Assembly (NCBI GenBank): GCA_963836405.1
Contig: CAWIJL010000010.1
Coordinates: 1-64,000, forward strand
Length of the DNA: 64,000 nt
DNA from: CAWIJJ01 sp963836405
GTDB lineage: Bacteria; Acidobacteriota; Terriglobia; Bryobacterales; Bryobacteraceae
Direction of reading: 5' to 3'
Shown here: one piece after another, positions 24,960-34,222 of the stretch
How positions within the stretch are numbered: the first letter of the stretch is position 1
Layout of the letters: each line of letters starts with the position of its first letter
Program-made: the position numbers and the translations under genes
Notes under the pieces: model-generated
What the model saw: the letters and a program-made list of their open reading frames with translations, nothing else
What the model was told of the DNA's origin: nothing
The model's database searches: none

Positions 24960-27900
24960 GGTTGTATCCAACCCAGTTTGGCCGCGGCGGCCGCGATTTC
25001 GGCGCCCGCCGGGGCAGCCGCCGTGCCGCCATAGACCCCATTTTCCACCAGGATCGAGAACGCGATCTTACGTCCCGCTCCGCCATACGGCGCGTAGCCG
25101 ATGAACCAGGCGTGCGAGGGCTTGCCGGCAACTTCCGCGGTGCCGGTCTTTCCGGCCACCGGCACGCCTCCCGCGGCACGACGGCCGGTGCCCGACGTCA
25201 CCGCGTTGCGCATGAAACGGCCCAGCGTCTGCGCGGATTGGGGCGACAGCACGGCTTGCGGCGCGTTAATCCGCGTATTGGTTTCGTCCGTGATCCAGCG
25301 GCCCTGCGGCATCATTCCGGCCGCCGCGACGGTGGCCGCGACGCGCGCCATCTGGAAGGGGGAAGCCACCACCTGCCCCTGGCCGTAGGCCGACTGGGCC
25401 AGCGACTGGTTCAGCTGCGCCGCCGTATTGGGCGATGCCGTGGCAATGCCGAGCAGCGTCGCCGTATCGAACAACGGCGCGGCGCCCACGTCGTAAACTC
25501 CGAGCTGCGCGAAGTACGCGTTGCAGGAAACCGTGATGCCTTTTTCCATGTCCACGGTTCCGTGCGGCGTCGAGTCCTGGACGTCGTCGCGAATCGGCCG
25601 CTTCGATCCCTTCAGGAAATTTCCCACGCGTCCATCTGGGAGGCGAATGCATTGATACGTCTGGTGCGTCAACTCCGGATTCTTACGCAGCGCGGCCATC
25701 GCCGTCACCACCTTGAATGTGGACCCGGGCGGATACAGACCGAAGCGGGCACGATCCAGGTAGGGATTCGCGTCGCTCTCGCTTTCCGAAGCCTGTTCTC
25801 CCGCCGGGGTATCGGGAGGCAAGGGCAGACTCACCGCTGCCAGCAGGTCGCCGGTAGCCGGATCGAGCACCACCACCGCGCCCTTGTCTTTGCCGGCCTG
25901 CTTCAGTCGCGTGCCCAGAATCTCCGCGACGCGGACTTGCAGGCGAGCGTCGATCGAGAGTTTCAAGTTGCGCGGACGGTCCAGGATCTTTCGCACGGCG
26001 GGATTCCGCGGGTCGTCTCGATGGCGAAGCAGCGGCACCAGTTCGCGGTAATCGTAGCGGATGACCCGGTCCGTGGCCCCGGTTTTCGGATTCTTCACCG
26101 AGACCAGCGTGGGACGGTCGTCATATCCGCGCAGGCGGCGCGCCGAATCGCGCTCGACGAAAGCCGTATTGCCAGCGCCCCAGCGCAGGCGGGTGCGCAG
26201 GTCGCCCAGCAGGTCGAAAGTCAGCCCGCCCATCGGATAGTGGCGGGCATCGGTGCGCGACGTGGTTCGATCGATGTCGATTCCGAGCTGCCGGTAGTCG
26301 GCGCGGTGTTTCTCCACTTCCTCCCAACTGCTGGTGGCGAGCGGCAGGCCGTTGCGGTCGTATACGGTTCCCTTGGGGATCTGCTGCATCACCTCCTGGA
26401 ACCGCGGATTGTACTGGTAGCGGCGCACGCCGTCGGCCTGCACCACCAGGGTGCCGGCTCCCATGACGGCCTCGTCGCGGATGACTTGCACGTACGCCGC
26501 TTTCGCAACCACCGCCACTCCGCCCACGGCAAACAGCACAGCGGCGACCTTGACTGGAACGGCGAATGGCCGCGCGGCAGCCGGCTCCGCCCGATTTTCC
26601 TGCCGCGCGGAGATGGAGAGCAGCACCGCCAGCATGGCGAAGTTCGCCAGCATGGACGAGCGTCCGTAGCTCAAAAACGGAGTGACCACGCCGGATAGCG
26701 GCAGCAGCCCCAGGGCGCCGCCCGCGATCAGCAGAATCTGGATCGCAGTGGCCGCGCCGATCCCGCAGGCGAGAAAGAACTCGTAGTCGGTGCGCGCTTT
26801 CAGGGCGATGCGCAGCGAGCGGTAGACCAGCAGCGCATAGAGCGCGAAGACGGCCGCCACTCCGAGGAATCCCCACTCTTCGCCCAGGGCCGCCAGGATC
26901 AGGTCCGTGTGCGACGCCGGAACCATCTGCGGGTCGCCGTGGCCGATGCCCATGCCGGTCAGGCCGCCGGTCGAGAATGCCCACAGGGAATGTGCCAGTT
27001 GATCGCCCCCGCGCGCCGCGTTGTCCCAGGGCGAGAGCCACATCGCCACGCGATCTCCCACCGTGTGCGGGACACCGAGCAGGTAGCCGCCGAAGAATCC
27101 GAGCGCCAGCAGGAGCAGTCCCGCGGCCGGCACCGCCGCGCTGCCCCGTGCGACGCCGTACAACACCAGAAAAAGGCAGGTGAAAACCAGCGCCGGACCC
27201 ATATCTTTCTGGAGGAAAAAGAAAATCAGCGAAAGCGCTACGCTGGCCAGCACCGGCAGAGTGTATTCGACCGGCGGAATGTCCAGCCGCCGCGTCAGCG
27301 CAGCCAGCGTAGGGCGCGACTCGCGTGCATGGCGAAGCAGGGCCCAGCGGCGGGCGAAGTAGCCCGCCAGGAACAAAAGCAGCAGCAGACGGATGGCTTC
27401 CACCGGCTGGAACCCGAACAGGTTGACCTTGGCATCGCTGGTGCCGGGTCCGCTACCGAACAGCACCAGCAGCACGGAGAGGCCGAAGCTGGCCAGCAGC
27501 GGCACGAAGCTCAGCCGGCCGAGAAGCCGCTCGTAATCGAGGCCGCTCAGCAGCGCCATCAGCACGGCTCCGGCCGCGGCCCCCTGCGCAAAATCGACAA
27601 AGAGCAGATTATCCCGCAGCGGGTCGCGCAGGCTCACCATCAGCGCCAGCCCGATTCCCGTCAGCATCAGCAGCGCCGGAAGTAACAGCGAGTCGCCCGC
27701 GAATCCGCGCGCGCTCCACCAGAGATGGGTCAACAAAAACGCGGCGAAGAACAGCCCGGTCCACAACCAGAACGAGCGCCGGAAGGCGGCCGGACGGCGC
27801 ACCACCAAGAGGGGCTTGAGTTGCCGCAGTTGCTCGCCGTTCACGAGCGTCATCGAGGCGCGCCCGCGCAGCCGTTCGCGCAACGGAGCCAGGCGCCGGT

Positions 27901-28273
27901 TGGCCTGAAGTTCGCCCGACGTGACGCGCAACAGGCCGATACCTCCGACGTTGCCGAGCGAACCCGAGGCGTCGAAAATCTTGCGCACCACCAGGTCCCG
28001 CTCCGCCGTGTCGGGAAAAACCGGAGTGAGCACGGGCAGCAGGTCTTCGCGGGCGTTCAGTTCGTTGAGGTCGATCAGCTTTCCCGAAGCCAGCGCCTTG
28101 TCGGCCTCGGCGAATTCCACGGTCCGCGCACGATAGACGGCGACCAGCGCGACGGTGGTAAAAAGGCCCGCGGCCAGCAGCCCCAAAGCTTCCACGGCGC
28201 GCCAGCGAAGACGCGTGGCTGGAGTGCGCCGGAGGGTTTCACGTTCTCCAGCCGTGCTGCGAGTGATCGCCAT
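24956..28273 (-). CDS. RodA/FtsW-penicillin-binding protein fusion
   Basis: One 1105-residue chain carries both peptidoglycan polymerase and cross-linking enzyme. After a first membrane helix (about 29-47) comes a 118-residue soluble region of unknown type. A SEDS (RodA/FtsW) domain spans about 168-560, with WAFSTGGLTGMGIGHG and ASHTDLILAALGEEWGFLG; D457 is the candidate catalytic Asp. A further helix near 573-593 leads into a class B PBP with STFK (S851), SCN (916-918) and KTGTAE (1042-). In most bacteria these are two genes. It starts at TGAAATG after the kinase gene and ends inside fhaA, so all three are one unit. Confidence 0.93.
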   Translation of the reverse strand: MAITRSTAGERETLRRTPATRLRWRAVEALGLLAAGLFTTVALVAVYRARTVEFAEADKALASGKLIDLNELNAREDLLPVLTPVFPDTAERDLVVRKIFDASGSLGNVGGIGLLRVTSGELQANRRLAPLRERLRGRASMTLVNGEQLRQLKPLLVVRRPAAFRRSFWLWTGLFFAAFLLTHLWWSARGFAGDSLLLPALLMLTGIGLALMVSLRDPLRDNLLFVDFAQGAAAGAVLMALLSGLDYERLLGRLSFVPLLASFGLSVLLVLFGSGPGTSDAKVNLFGFQPVEAIRLLLLLFLAGYFARRWALLRHARESRPTLAALTRRLDIPPVEYTLPVLASVALSLIFFFLQKDMGPALVFTCLFLVLYGVARGSAAVPAAGLLLLALGFFGGYLLGVPHTVGDRVAMWLSPWDNAARGGDQLAHSLWAFSTGGLTGMGIGHGDPQMVPASHTDLILAALGEEWGFLGVAAVFALYALLVYRSLRIALKARTDYEFFLACGIGAATAIQILLIAGGALGLLPLSGVVTPFLSYGRSSMLANFAMLAVLLSISARQENRAEPAAARPFAVPVKVAAVLFAVGGVAVVAKAAYVQVIRDEAVMGAGTLVVQADGVRRYQYNPRFQEVMQQIPKGTVYDRNGLPLATSSWEEVEKHRADYRQLGIDIDRTTSRTDARHYPMGGLTFDLLGDLRTRLRWGAGNTAFVERDSARRLRGYDDRPTLVSVKNPKTGATDRVIRYDYRELVPLLRHRDDPRNPAVRKILDRPRNLKLSIDARLQVRVAEILGTRLKQAGKDKGAVVVLDPATGDLLAAVSLPLPPDTPAGEQASESESDANPYLDRARFGLYPPGSTFKVVTAMAALRKNPELTHQTYQCIRLPDGRVGNFLKGSKRPIRDDVQDSTPHGTVDMEKGITVSCNAYFAQLGVYDVGAAPLFDTATLLGIATASPNTAAQLNQSLAQSAYGQGQVVASPFQMARVAATVAAAGMMPQGRWITDETNTRINAPQAVLSPQSAQTLGRFMRNAVTSGTGRRAAGGVPVAGKTGTAEVAGKPSHAWFIGYAPYGGAGRKIAFSILVENGVYGGTAAAPAGAEIAAAAAKLGWIQP

Positions 28274-28274
28274 T

Positions 28275-30179
28275 TCAGTGGTTCACCGGTTGCGACGAGA
28301 TCTCTTGCAGGCGGAATTCCACACTTTCGAGGCTGGTCTGCACCCTGACGATCGAGGCGTTGGAATTTCCCCACGGCGCGATGTTTTCGTAAAGTTCCAG
28401 TGCCTGCCGGTAATCGCCGCGCGCGCGCTCGATCTGGTCCTTCTCCTGGGGCAGGCCGCGCACGTTGCGGGAGTCCCAGAAAACGCGGTCGGCGCGGTCG
28501 CGATATCCGTCGGCGAGCTGCCCTTTCTCGCGATTCCCCATTTCGAAGCCGTGACGCTCCGCCTCGCGCAATGCGGCGTAAGCCCTATCGATATCCTTGA
28601 TGCCGTAAACGTAGAGGCGCGCCAGGCCGAGTTGCGGATCGGGCGACTTGGGCATCAACTGTTGCGCCTCGTTGAACTTTTCCACTGCGAGGTTGAGCTC
28701 GGCGGCCGATTTGTGGCTGGTCCCGTTAATGCGCGCCAGATGCCCTTCACAAAGGCGCAGTTTGCCCCGAATGCTGTCGTCCGGATCGACGGCGAGGGCA
28801 CGCGCCAGCAGGTCGCGCGCGCGCTTCCAACTGTTTTCGTATACCTGCGCATCGCCGTTGCGATAAGTCACGATCACCCGGTCGGCAGCGGCAATCATCT
28901 TCCGCTTGACCGCCTGTCGAGCTCCACGCAAAAGAAGGGACGAGGAATGGTCCTTCGAAAGTTCCGTCCATTTGGCCCAGATCTGGTCCGGATCGGTGAT
29001 CTGTTCGGCCGCAATCTGCCGCTCGAGCTGCTGCCCTCGCTCGTGAAGGCGCAAGCTGGACACGACAGACCAGGCAAGCCAGGCAATCAGGAGCAGGAAC
29101 AGGAATACCATCGTGCGGGCAGTCCTCCGGAGAGCCGTGTTCGGCGGCCGCCTGACGCGCGGCGGCGGCCAGGTCTGGGGCTTCGCTGGAGGCGGCAGCG
29201 GCACCGCCGTCCGGACGGTATCTTCTCCAAGACCCGTGGGCGACGTGCGGCGGGTCTCGCCGCCATCCTCGTCGTCCCGCGCGGTACGGCGGGTAGCGTC
29301 CATGTCGGCGGATTCCGCTTCCACCGGACGGCCCGCCAGAAATGCCTCCAGATCGACGAGGAGTTCCCGTGCCGTCCGGTAGCGCGCCTGCAAATCGGGC
29401 GCCAGGGCTTTCTGCAAGATGCGCCGCAACGGTTCCGGACATGGCTCCGCGGGCGGCAGCGGCGGAACCCGCGAGCGGATTCGCCGTTCCAGTTGTTCGG
29501 TGGTTTCCGCGCGATACGGCTGCTTCCCCGTCACCATTTCGTACAGCATCACGGAGAGTGCCCACAAATCCGAATCCACGCTGACTTCGCCCTGCTCCAG
29601 CCGCTCCGGCGAGGAATACGGCACGCTGCCGAACTCGTTGCGGGTCAGCTTGCGCGAAAGCGAGAGTGCCTTGGCGATGCCGAAATCGATAACCCGCACG
29701 TCGCCGCGGCTGTCGATGCGGACGTTCTTCGGTTTGATGTCGCCGTGAACGATGCCGTGGAAGTCCTTTCCGCCGCTGGCCAGTTGCAGGTTGTGGGCGG
29801 AATCGAGAGTGCGGGCAACATCGATCGCCACCTCCGCCGCGAAACCGGGCGCCAGCGGACCGCGCCGCATCAACTCCGCCAGGTCCTGGCCTTCGATGTA
29901 CTCCATGGCCAGATAAAAGTAGCCGTCCTTGTCGCCTGAATCGAAGACGCGCACCACCCGCGGATCCTGGGCCGCCAGGTGCGCCTGCAACTCCGCGCCG
30001 CGCCGCTCGGCTTCGATTGCGTCCTGCGAATCGGCGTCCGGAGCGTGCTCGATGGCCTTCAACGCAACCGTGTAGCCCAGCGCCGTATCCTGCGCCAGGT
30101 AGACATCCGCCATGCCGCCCCGACCCAGCTTGCGAAGGATTTCGTATTTCCCGATTTTGCGGCTGGCCGGCGCGATCAT
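28275..30179 (-). CDS. PknB-like Ser/Thr kinase with HGD loop and extracellular TPR tail
   Basis: The 634-residue protein has a kinase domain at about 11-280 with LGRGGMADVY, VALK (K41), HGDIKPKN (145-152) and DFGIAK (165-170). The Arg of the usual HRD is Gly, as in kinases that do not need activation-loop phosphorylation. A proline-rich juxtamembrane linker leads to one TM helix (357-375). The 255-residue external part is helical with TPR-like repeats, not PASTA domains. It overlaps the phosphatase gene by 4 bp and is 1 bp from the RodA-PBP gene, which suggests control of wall growth. Confidence 0.92.
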   Translation of the reverse strand: MIAPASRKIGKYEILRKLGRGGMADVYLAQDTALGYTVALKAIEHAPDADSQDAIEAERRGAELQAHLAAQDPRVVRVFDSGDKDGYFYLAMEYIEGQDLAELMRRGPLAPGFAAEVAIDVARTLDSAHNLQLASGGKDFHGIVHGDIKPKNVRIDSRGDVRVIDFGIAKALSLSRKLTRNEFGSVPYSSPERLEQGEVSVDSDLWALSVMLYEMVTGKQPYRAETTEQLERRIRSRVPPLPPAEPCPEPLRRILQKALAPDLQARYRTARELLVDLEAFLAGRPVEAESADMDATRRTARDDEDGGETRRTSPTGLGEDTVRTAVPLPPPAKPQTWPPPRVRRPPNTALRRTARTMVFLFLLLIAWLAWSVVSSLRLHERGQQLERQIAAEQITDPDQIWAKWTELSKDHSSSLLLRGARQAVKRKMIAAADRVIVTYRNGDAQVYENSWKRARDLLARALAVDPDDSIRGKLRLCEGHLARINGTSHKSAAELNLAVEKFNEAQQLMPKSPDPQLGLARLYVYGIKDIDRAYAALREAERHGFEMGNREKGQLADGYRDRADRVFWDSRNVRGLPQEKDQIERARGDYRQALELYENIAPWGNSNASIVRVQTSLESVEFRLQEISSQPVNH

Positions 30180-31690
30180 GGGCGCACCCGCCGCGGCGCC
30201 TCGATCAGCGTGTTGTGCTGGCGCACGATCGGCATCTGGACTTCGGGCGGAAGTTCCAGATAATTCTTCTCGATCAGGTTACCGACGAGTTCCGGCCGTG
30301 CGCCCTCGCGCGCCGCCAGGCCGGCGCCGTGGTTTCGCTGGATCCGATTGTGCGAAATCCAGGCCGTGGAAGGACCCACGATGAGAATGCCCTCGCGCAC
30401 CGAATCATGGATGTTGCTGGCGCGAATCACCGGGGAACCGGTGCCGCGGATCTCGATCCCGACATCCGCGCCTCCTATGTCCATGTCCTCGACAGTCACT
30501 TCTGAATCGGTAAGCACGACACCTGCCGGAATGGGAATGGCGGCATCGCCCCGTATCGAGAATCCGCTCAATCGGACCTGAGTGACACCGCCCGCAACGA
30601 TGGCGGGCGCCGGGTCCACGGCGCGCGCCCGCAGAATCGCGCCCTGTGGCACGCTGCTGCGCAGGTTGACGCCGGTTTTCAGCCGCACCTGCTCGCGATA
30701 TTCACCCGGAAGCACCTCCACCGTGTCTCCCGGCTGGGCCGCCACCAGCGCATCGGTGATCGACAGGTACCCCGTTCCCGGGCCGGCCATCAGCACGGCG
30801 GGTACGTGCGGAGGAGGAGGAGGTAAGGGCATGCTGCGGCGCCCCGCTACGAAGCCTGCTGCGAGCATCAGCACCAACGCCGCCGCGACCAGCCACCAGC
30901 GCAGGCGCCCGCCGGACCGCTCCGGCTTCTGCACGGCGCTTGCGGCGAATCGCTCGCCTTCGACGATCAGCACCGTGACATTGTCCTTGCCGCCCGCCTC
31001 GTTCGCGCTCTGAATCAGTTCCGCCACCGCCGTTTCCGGTTTACCGGCGTTCCGCGTCACTGCGTCGCGGATGGCCGCCGAGGAAACCTGGTCGCTCAAC
31101 CCGTCGCTGCACAGCAGCAGCGCGGAATCGGGCTCCAATTTGAAGCGTCCCACCTCGATGAAAGACGGATCGTCGGGCTCATGATGTTCCGATCCGACAT
31201 CCCGGAACACTTCGTTGCGCCGGGGGTGCCGCATGGCCTCGGCTTCCGTCAGTTCGCGCTTGTCTTCGCGCTCGCCGATCGGTGAATGGTCGTGCGTCAA
31301 CTTCCGGATTTCACCGCCCCGCACCTTGTAAAGCCGCGAATCGCCCACATGGCCGAATACCGCGGACCCGTCTTCTATGACGAGCAAGGTAAGGACACAA
31401 GCCATGCCCAGCCATTCCGGGTTCGTGCGCGAGGCGCGCAGAATCTCGTTGTTGGCCATGGCGATGGCTTCCCGGATGCGCTGTTCGGTGGTGCCGGTCT
31501 GCCGCTCCAGGCGCGCGCGGACCCGCTCCACCGCGATGGCCGCCGCCTTTTCGCCGGCAGCCTGGCCGCCGATCCCGTCCACCACGAGATAAATGCCCCG
31601 ATCGGCGTCCACGTACCACGCGTCTTCGTTATTTCGCCGAACGCGTCCCGCATCCGTTCCGCCGGCGGACTTCAACCCGGTCTTAACCAT
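30176..31690 (-). CDS. PP2C phosphatase with extracellular beta-helix
   Basis: The 504-residue protein has an N-terminal PP2C domain (1-245) with all metal-site motifs: RRNNEDAWYVD, VVDGIGG (D38), HVGDSRLY, CSDGLSD (D196) and KDNVTVL (D236). A TM helix follows at about 264-283. The remaining 215 residues form a right-handed beta-helix of the DUF1565/NosD kind (ITDALVAAQPGDTVEVLPGEYREQV; GSPVIRASNIHDSVREGILI), outside the membrane. It should reverse phosphorylation by the partner kinase. A carbohydrate-type ectodomain on a PP2C enzyme is unusual. It overlaps both neighbours (fha by 8 bp, kinase by 4 bp). Confidence 0.93.
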   Translation of the reverse strand: MVKTGLKSAGGTDAGRVRRNNEDAWYVDADRGIYLVVDGIGGQAAGEKAAAIAVERVRARLERQTGTTEQRIREAIAMANNEILRASRTNPEWLGMACVLTLLVIEDGSAVFGHVGDSRLYKVRGGEIRKLTHDHSPIGEREDKRELTEAEAMRHPRRNEVFRDVGSEHHEPDDPSFIEVGRFKLEPDSALLLCSDGLSDQVSSAAIRDAVTRNAGKPETAVAELIQSANEAGGKDNVTVLIVEGERFAASAVQKPERSGGRLRWWLVAAALVLMLAAGFVAGRRSMPLPPPPPHVPAVLMAGPGTGYLSITDALVAAQPGDTVEVLPGEYREQVRLKTGVNLRSSVPQGAILRARAVDPAPAIVAGGVTQVRLSGFSIRGDAAIPIPAGVVLTDSEVTVEDMDIGGADVGIEIRGTGSPVIRASNIHDSVREGILIVGPSTAWISHNRIQRNHGAGLAAREGARPELVGNLIEKNYLELPPEVQMPIVRQHNTLIEAPRRVRP

Positions 31691-32591
31691 TCGATACGCT
31701 TCGAAACTCGAGGAAAACCACCCCTGCCAGGCCGATCCGCGCCTGTTCCGGCACCGGCGCTTCCACGTTGCGGTCGCGCTTTTCCCCGTCCACGATCTCG
31801 ATGCTCGAAGGCGCCGGCTCCCCGTTGATGGTGGTCCCCAGACGACTCAGGTCCTTGAGATAAAAACGGCCGCTCGCCGGATCCCGGCGGAGCCGAAAAT
31901 GCTCGCGGGAAACGTCCGGCAGCGTGTCCAGTTTGAGGTCGGTCCAATAATCGCGGCCACCCCGGCCCACCACTATCTGATCCTTGGTCACCGGAAAGCT
32001 CTTGTGGCCGCCATTGTCTTCGTACTCGATGGTCGCAAACGCCTTCCCCGCATCCGGTTCAGCCGCCGCCGCGGCCACGGCCGCAACCGGCGCCGGCGAT
32101 GCTGCCGGCAATGCCACCGCGCGTGTCGCCTCTGTATAAGACGAAGAAACCGCCGCCACGTTCCGCCGGGTTGCGATCCGCTTGGTCATCGAGCCCGAGC
32201 CGAACTCCGTCTTGGCCGGCAGCGCCAGTTCCGAACTGACCTCGATATCGCCCGGCTCCACTCCGTCGTCGGTATTCTCGAGCAGGTGAATCTGCCAGCC
32301 CGCCTCTGGAATCTCGATCTTCGGCTCGGTGCGGCGGGCGATCTTCAGCCGTTCTCCGAGAGAGGTGCGGTTGAGCAATTCCACCTCCGAGTCCAAGGCC
32401 CGGCGCGCTTCCTCGAGGATGCGGGACTGGATGCCCCGCAGCCGTTCCATGTCGTCCGCGTGCAGGTATACGTGGAAGATCGACGGCGCGATCATGGAGT
32501 ACTGCAGCGGTTCCAGGCCCTCCCGCATGTTTCGCAGGATTTCCTGGATGATCTCACGCGCAGTGGCTGGAGTCTGGCCGGAACGATCCAT
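31683..32591 (-). CDS. FHA-domain protein, first gene of the kinase-wall operon
   Basis: The protein is 302 residues from ATG 32591. The N-terminal 120 residues (REIIQEILRNMREGL; IFHVYLHADDMERL) resemble the DUF3662 region of FhaA. A low-complexity Ala-rich linker follows, and the C-terminal FHA domain has VVGRGGRDYWTDLKL, DVSREHFRL and LGTTINGE. It would bind phosphothreonine on the kinase or its targets. An upstream TTG at 32603 is also possible: it lies 9 nt after a TAGAAT box, whereas ATG 32591 has GGGAGAGG 12 nt upstream. Confidence 0.88.
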   Translation of the reverse strand: MDRSGQTPATAREIIQEILRNMREGLEPLQYSMIAPSIFHVYLHADDMERLRGIQSRILEEARRALDSEVELLNRTSLGERLKIARRTEPKIEIPEAGWQIHLLENTDDGVEPGDIEVSSELALPAKTEFGSGSMTKRIATRRNVAAVSSSYTEATRAVALPAASPAPVAAVAAAAAEPDAGKAFATIEYEDNGGHKSFPVTKDQIVVGRGGRDYWTDLKLDTLPDVSREHFRLRRDPASGRFYLKDLSRLGTTINGEPAPSSIEIVDGEKRDRNVEAPVPEQARIGLAGVVFLEFRSVSNG

Positions 32592-32612
32592 AAGAACAGG
32601 CAACCTCTCCCG

Positions 32613-32618
32613 ATTCTA
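32613..32618 (-). promoter_or_regulatory. Candidate -10 of the FHA-PP2C-kinase-RodA/PBP operon
   Basis: TAGAAT on the minus strand lies in the 60-bp gap behind the sulfatase gene and is the only promoter-like element before the operon. The five downstream genes overlap or touch, so one transcript probably starts here. No good -35 was seen. Confidence 0.4.
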
Positions 32619-32664
32619 GCAACCGGGCAGGTCCGGCCGGATGCCGCCGCCCCGTCGAGGGGCG

Positions 32665-34206
32665 CTATCGCACGGGCGGGACGGGGTCCCGGGGCCGCAG
32701 GTAGAACTCGATGGCCTCTTCCCGGCTCAGGCGGGGCGGCTCTTCCTCCCGGTCCGGATGTGTGGCGCGAAAACGGTCCAGCATCAAGCCTTCGAAACGG
32801 GAAACCAAGGCCGTGTTTTTCGCAGCCACGTCGGTAAACTCGCCCGGATCGTTTTTCAAATTGTACAGGCGGCGGTAGCGGCCTGGAGTGGGGTTGTCGA
32901 CCTCATACCCGTCCAGCCTCGCCCGCTTTCCGGAGCACAGGATGTATTTCCACTCCGCCGTTCGTATGTAGGCCTCCTCATTTTCCAGGTACTCGCTGAA
33001 AATATGATCGCGGCCCTCGATCCGCTGTCCCTCCAGGTAGGGGCGCAGGCTGCGGCCATGCATCACGGGCAACGGATCGAGCCCCATGATATCCACGATG
33101 GTGGCCGGCACGTCGATGTGTTCGGTAAGATCCTTCACCACACCGCGTCGAATGCGGCCGGGATACCGCAGGATCAGCGGCACGCGCATTGCCGGATCGT
33201 AGCCACAGTGTTTCTCGAAGCGGCCATGCTGCCCGAGGTCGTAGCCGTGGTCGGCCATGTAGACGACGAAGGTGTCTTCGTCGAGATTGAGCCGTCGCAG
33301 GGCATCCAACACTTTGCCCACATTGCGGTCGAGAAAGGCCACCGACGTGTAGTAGGCGGCCGCGATACCCTGCTTGTCGGCATCGCTGAGATCGCGGAAG
33401 ATTTTGGGAATCTGCCAGCCGTCCTCCGGGCCCACCCGCGGCACGCGGAAGCGCGATGCATCCATCAGGGCGGCGTCCTCCAGGGGGAAATCGAAAGGCG
33501 AGTGCGGCTCCTGAAAACTGGTCCACAACGCGAACGGCCGCTCGCGATTCTCTTCGAGATACTCGACCGCCTTCCTTGCGATATAGGTCCCTCGCGCCTC
33601 CTCCTCGAAACGGGCCAGCGGCAGTTTGTCGGCATTCAGCCAGATGCGGGCCGGGTCGCGAAACGGACGCCACTGCGCGGGCTTGGTGCGTGCGGCCTGC
33701 GGAACCGGGCGCGGCTTGACCTCGGCATTCCAGGCTTTGGTGATTTCGCCTTCGGTCATGGCGATGTCGAAGCCGTGCAAGCCGGGCTGGCCGGGCCGGT
33801 TGAAGTGCATCTTGCCGAAGACCGCAGTCCGGTAGCCGGCTTTCTGAAACTGCCTGGCGAGGGTAGGCTTGTCGGTGGAAAGCGGAGTGCCCAGCAGCGT
33901 GACTCCCGCCGAATGGGGAAGCTGGCCGGTGAAGAACGACTGCCGCGAGGGCGTGCACACCGGCGAATTACAATAATGCGCTCCGAAACGGGTTCCCTCG
34001 GAGGCCAGCCTGTCCAGGTTGGGAGTGCGCGCCTGCCCGTTACCATCGCATCCCAGCACGTAACCGGCATGGTCGTCGGCGAGGATGAACAGGAAATTTG
34101 GTTTGCGGCGCGTCTGAGCGGCCAGCCGCCACGCGCCAATTCCGCCGGCGGCGCCGCCGATCCAGGTGCGCCGCAACATCTTGTCGGAGTCGCTCTCTCG
34201 AGGCAT
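32665..34206 (-). CDS. Exported type I sulfatase
   Basis: The 513-residue protein removes sulfate esters, probably from polysaccharides. A twin-arginine-like start (LRRTWIGGAAGGIGAWRLAA) is followed by the metal site ADDH (D44, D45) and the sulfatase signature CTPSR, where C84 must be converted to formylglycine. Later motifs HFNRPG and YMADHGYDLGQHG complete the alkaline-phosphatase fold. Cys-type sulfatases need a formylglycine-generating enzyme. The SUMF-domain kinase is 16 bp upstream in the same direction but lacks the catalytic cysteines, so maturation must come from elsewhere. Confidence 0.93.
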   Translation of the reverse strand: MPRESDSDKMLRRTWIGGAAGGIGAWRLAAQTRRKPNFLFILADDHAGYVLGCDGNGQARTPNLDRLASEGTRFGAHYCNSPVCTPSRQSFFTGQLPHSAGVTLLGTPLSTDKPTLARQFQKAGYRTAVFGKMHFNRPGQPGLHGFDIAMTEGEITKAWNAEVKPRPVPQAARTKPAQWRPFRDPARIWLNADKLPLARFEEEARGTYIARKAVEYLEENRERPFALWTSFQEPHSPFDFPLEDAALMDASRFRVPRVGPEDGWQIPKIFRDLSDADKQGIAAAYYTSVAFLDRNVGKVLDALRRLNLDEDTFVVYMADHGYDLGQHGRFEKHCGYDPAMRVPLILRYPGRIRRGVVKDLTEHIDVPATIVDIMGLDPLPVMHGRSLRPYLEGQRIEGRDHIFSEYLENEEAYIRTAEWKYILCSGKRARLDGYEVDNPTPGRYRRLYNLKNDPGEFTDVAAKNTALVSRFEGLMLDRFRATHPDREEEPPRLSREEAIEFYLRPRDPVPPVR

Positions 34207-34222
34207 CGTTGGTCCAGCCTTG

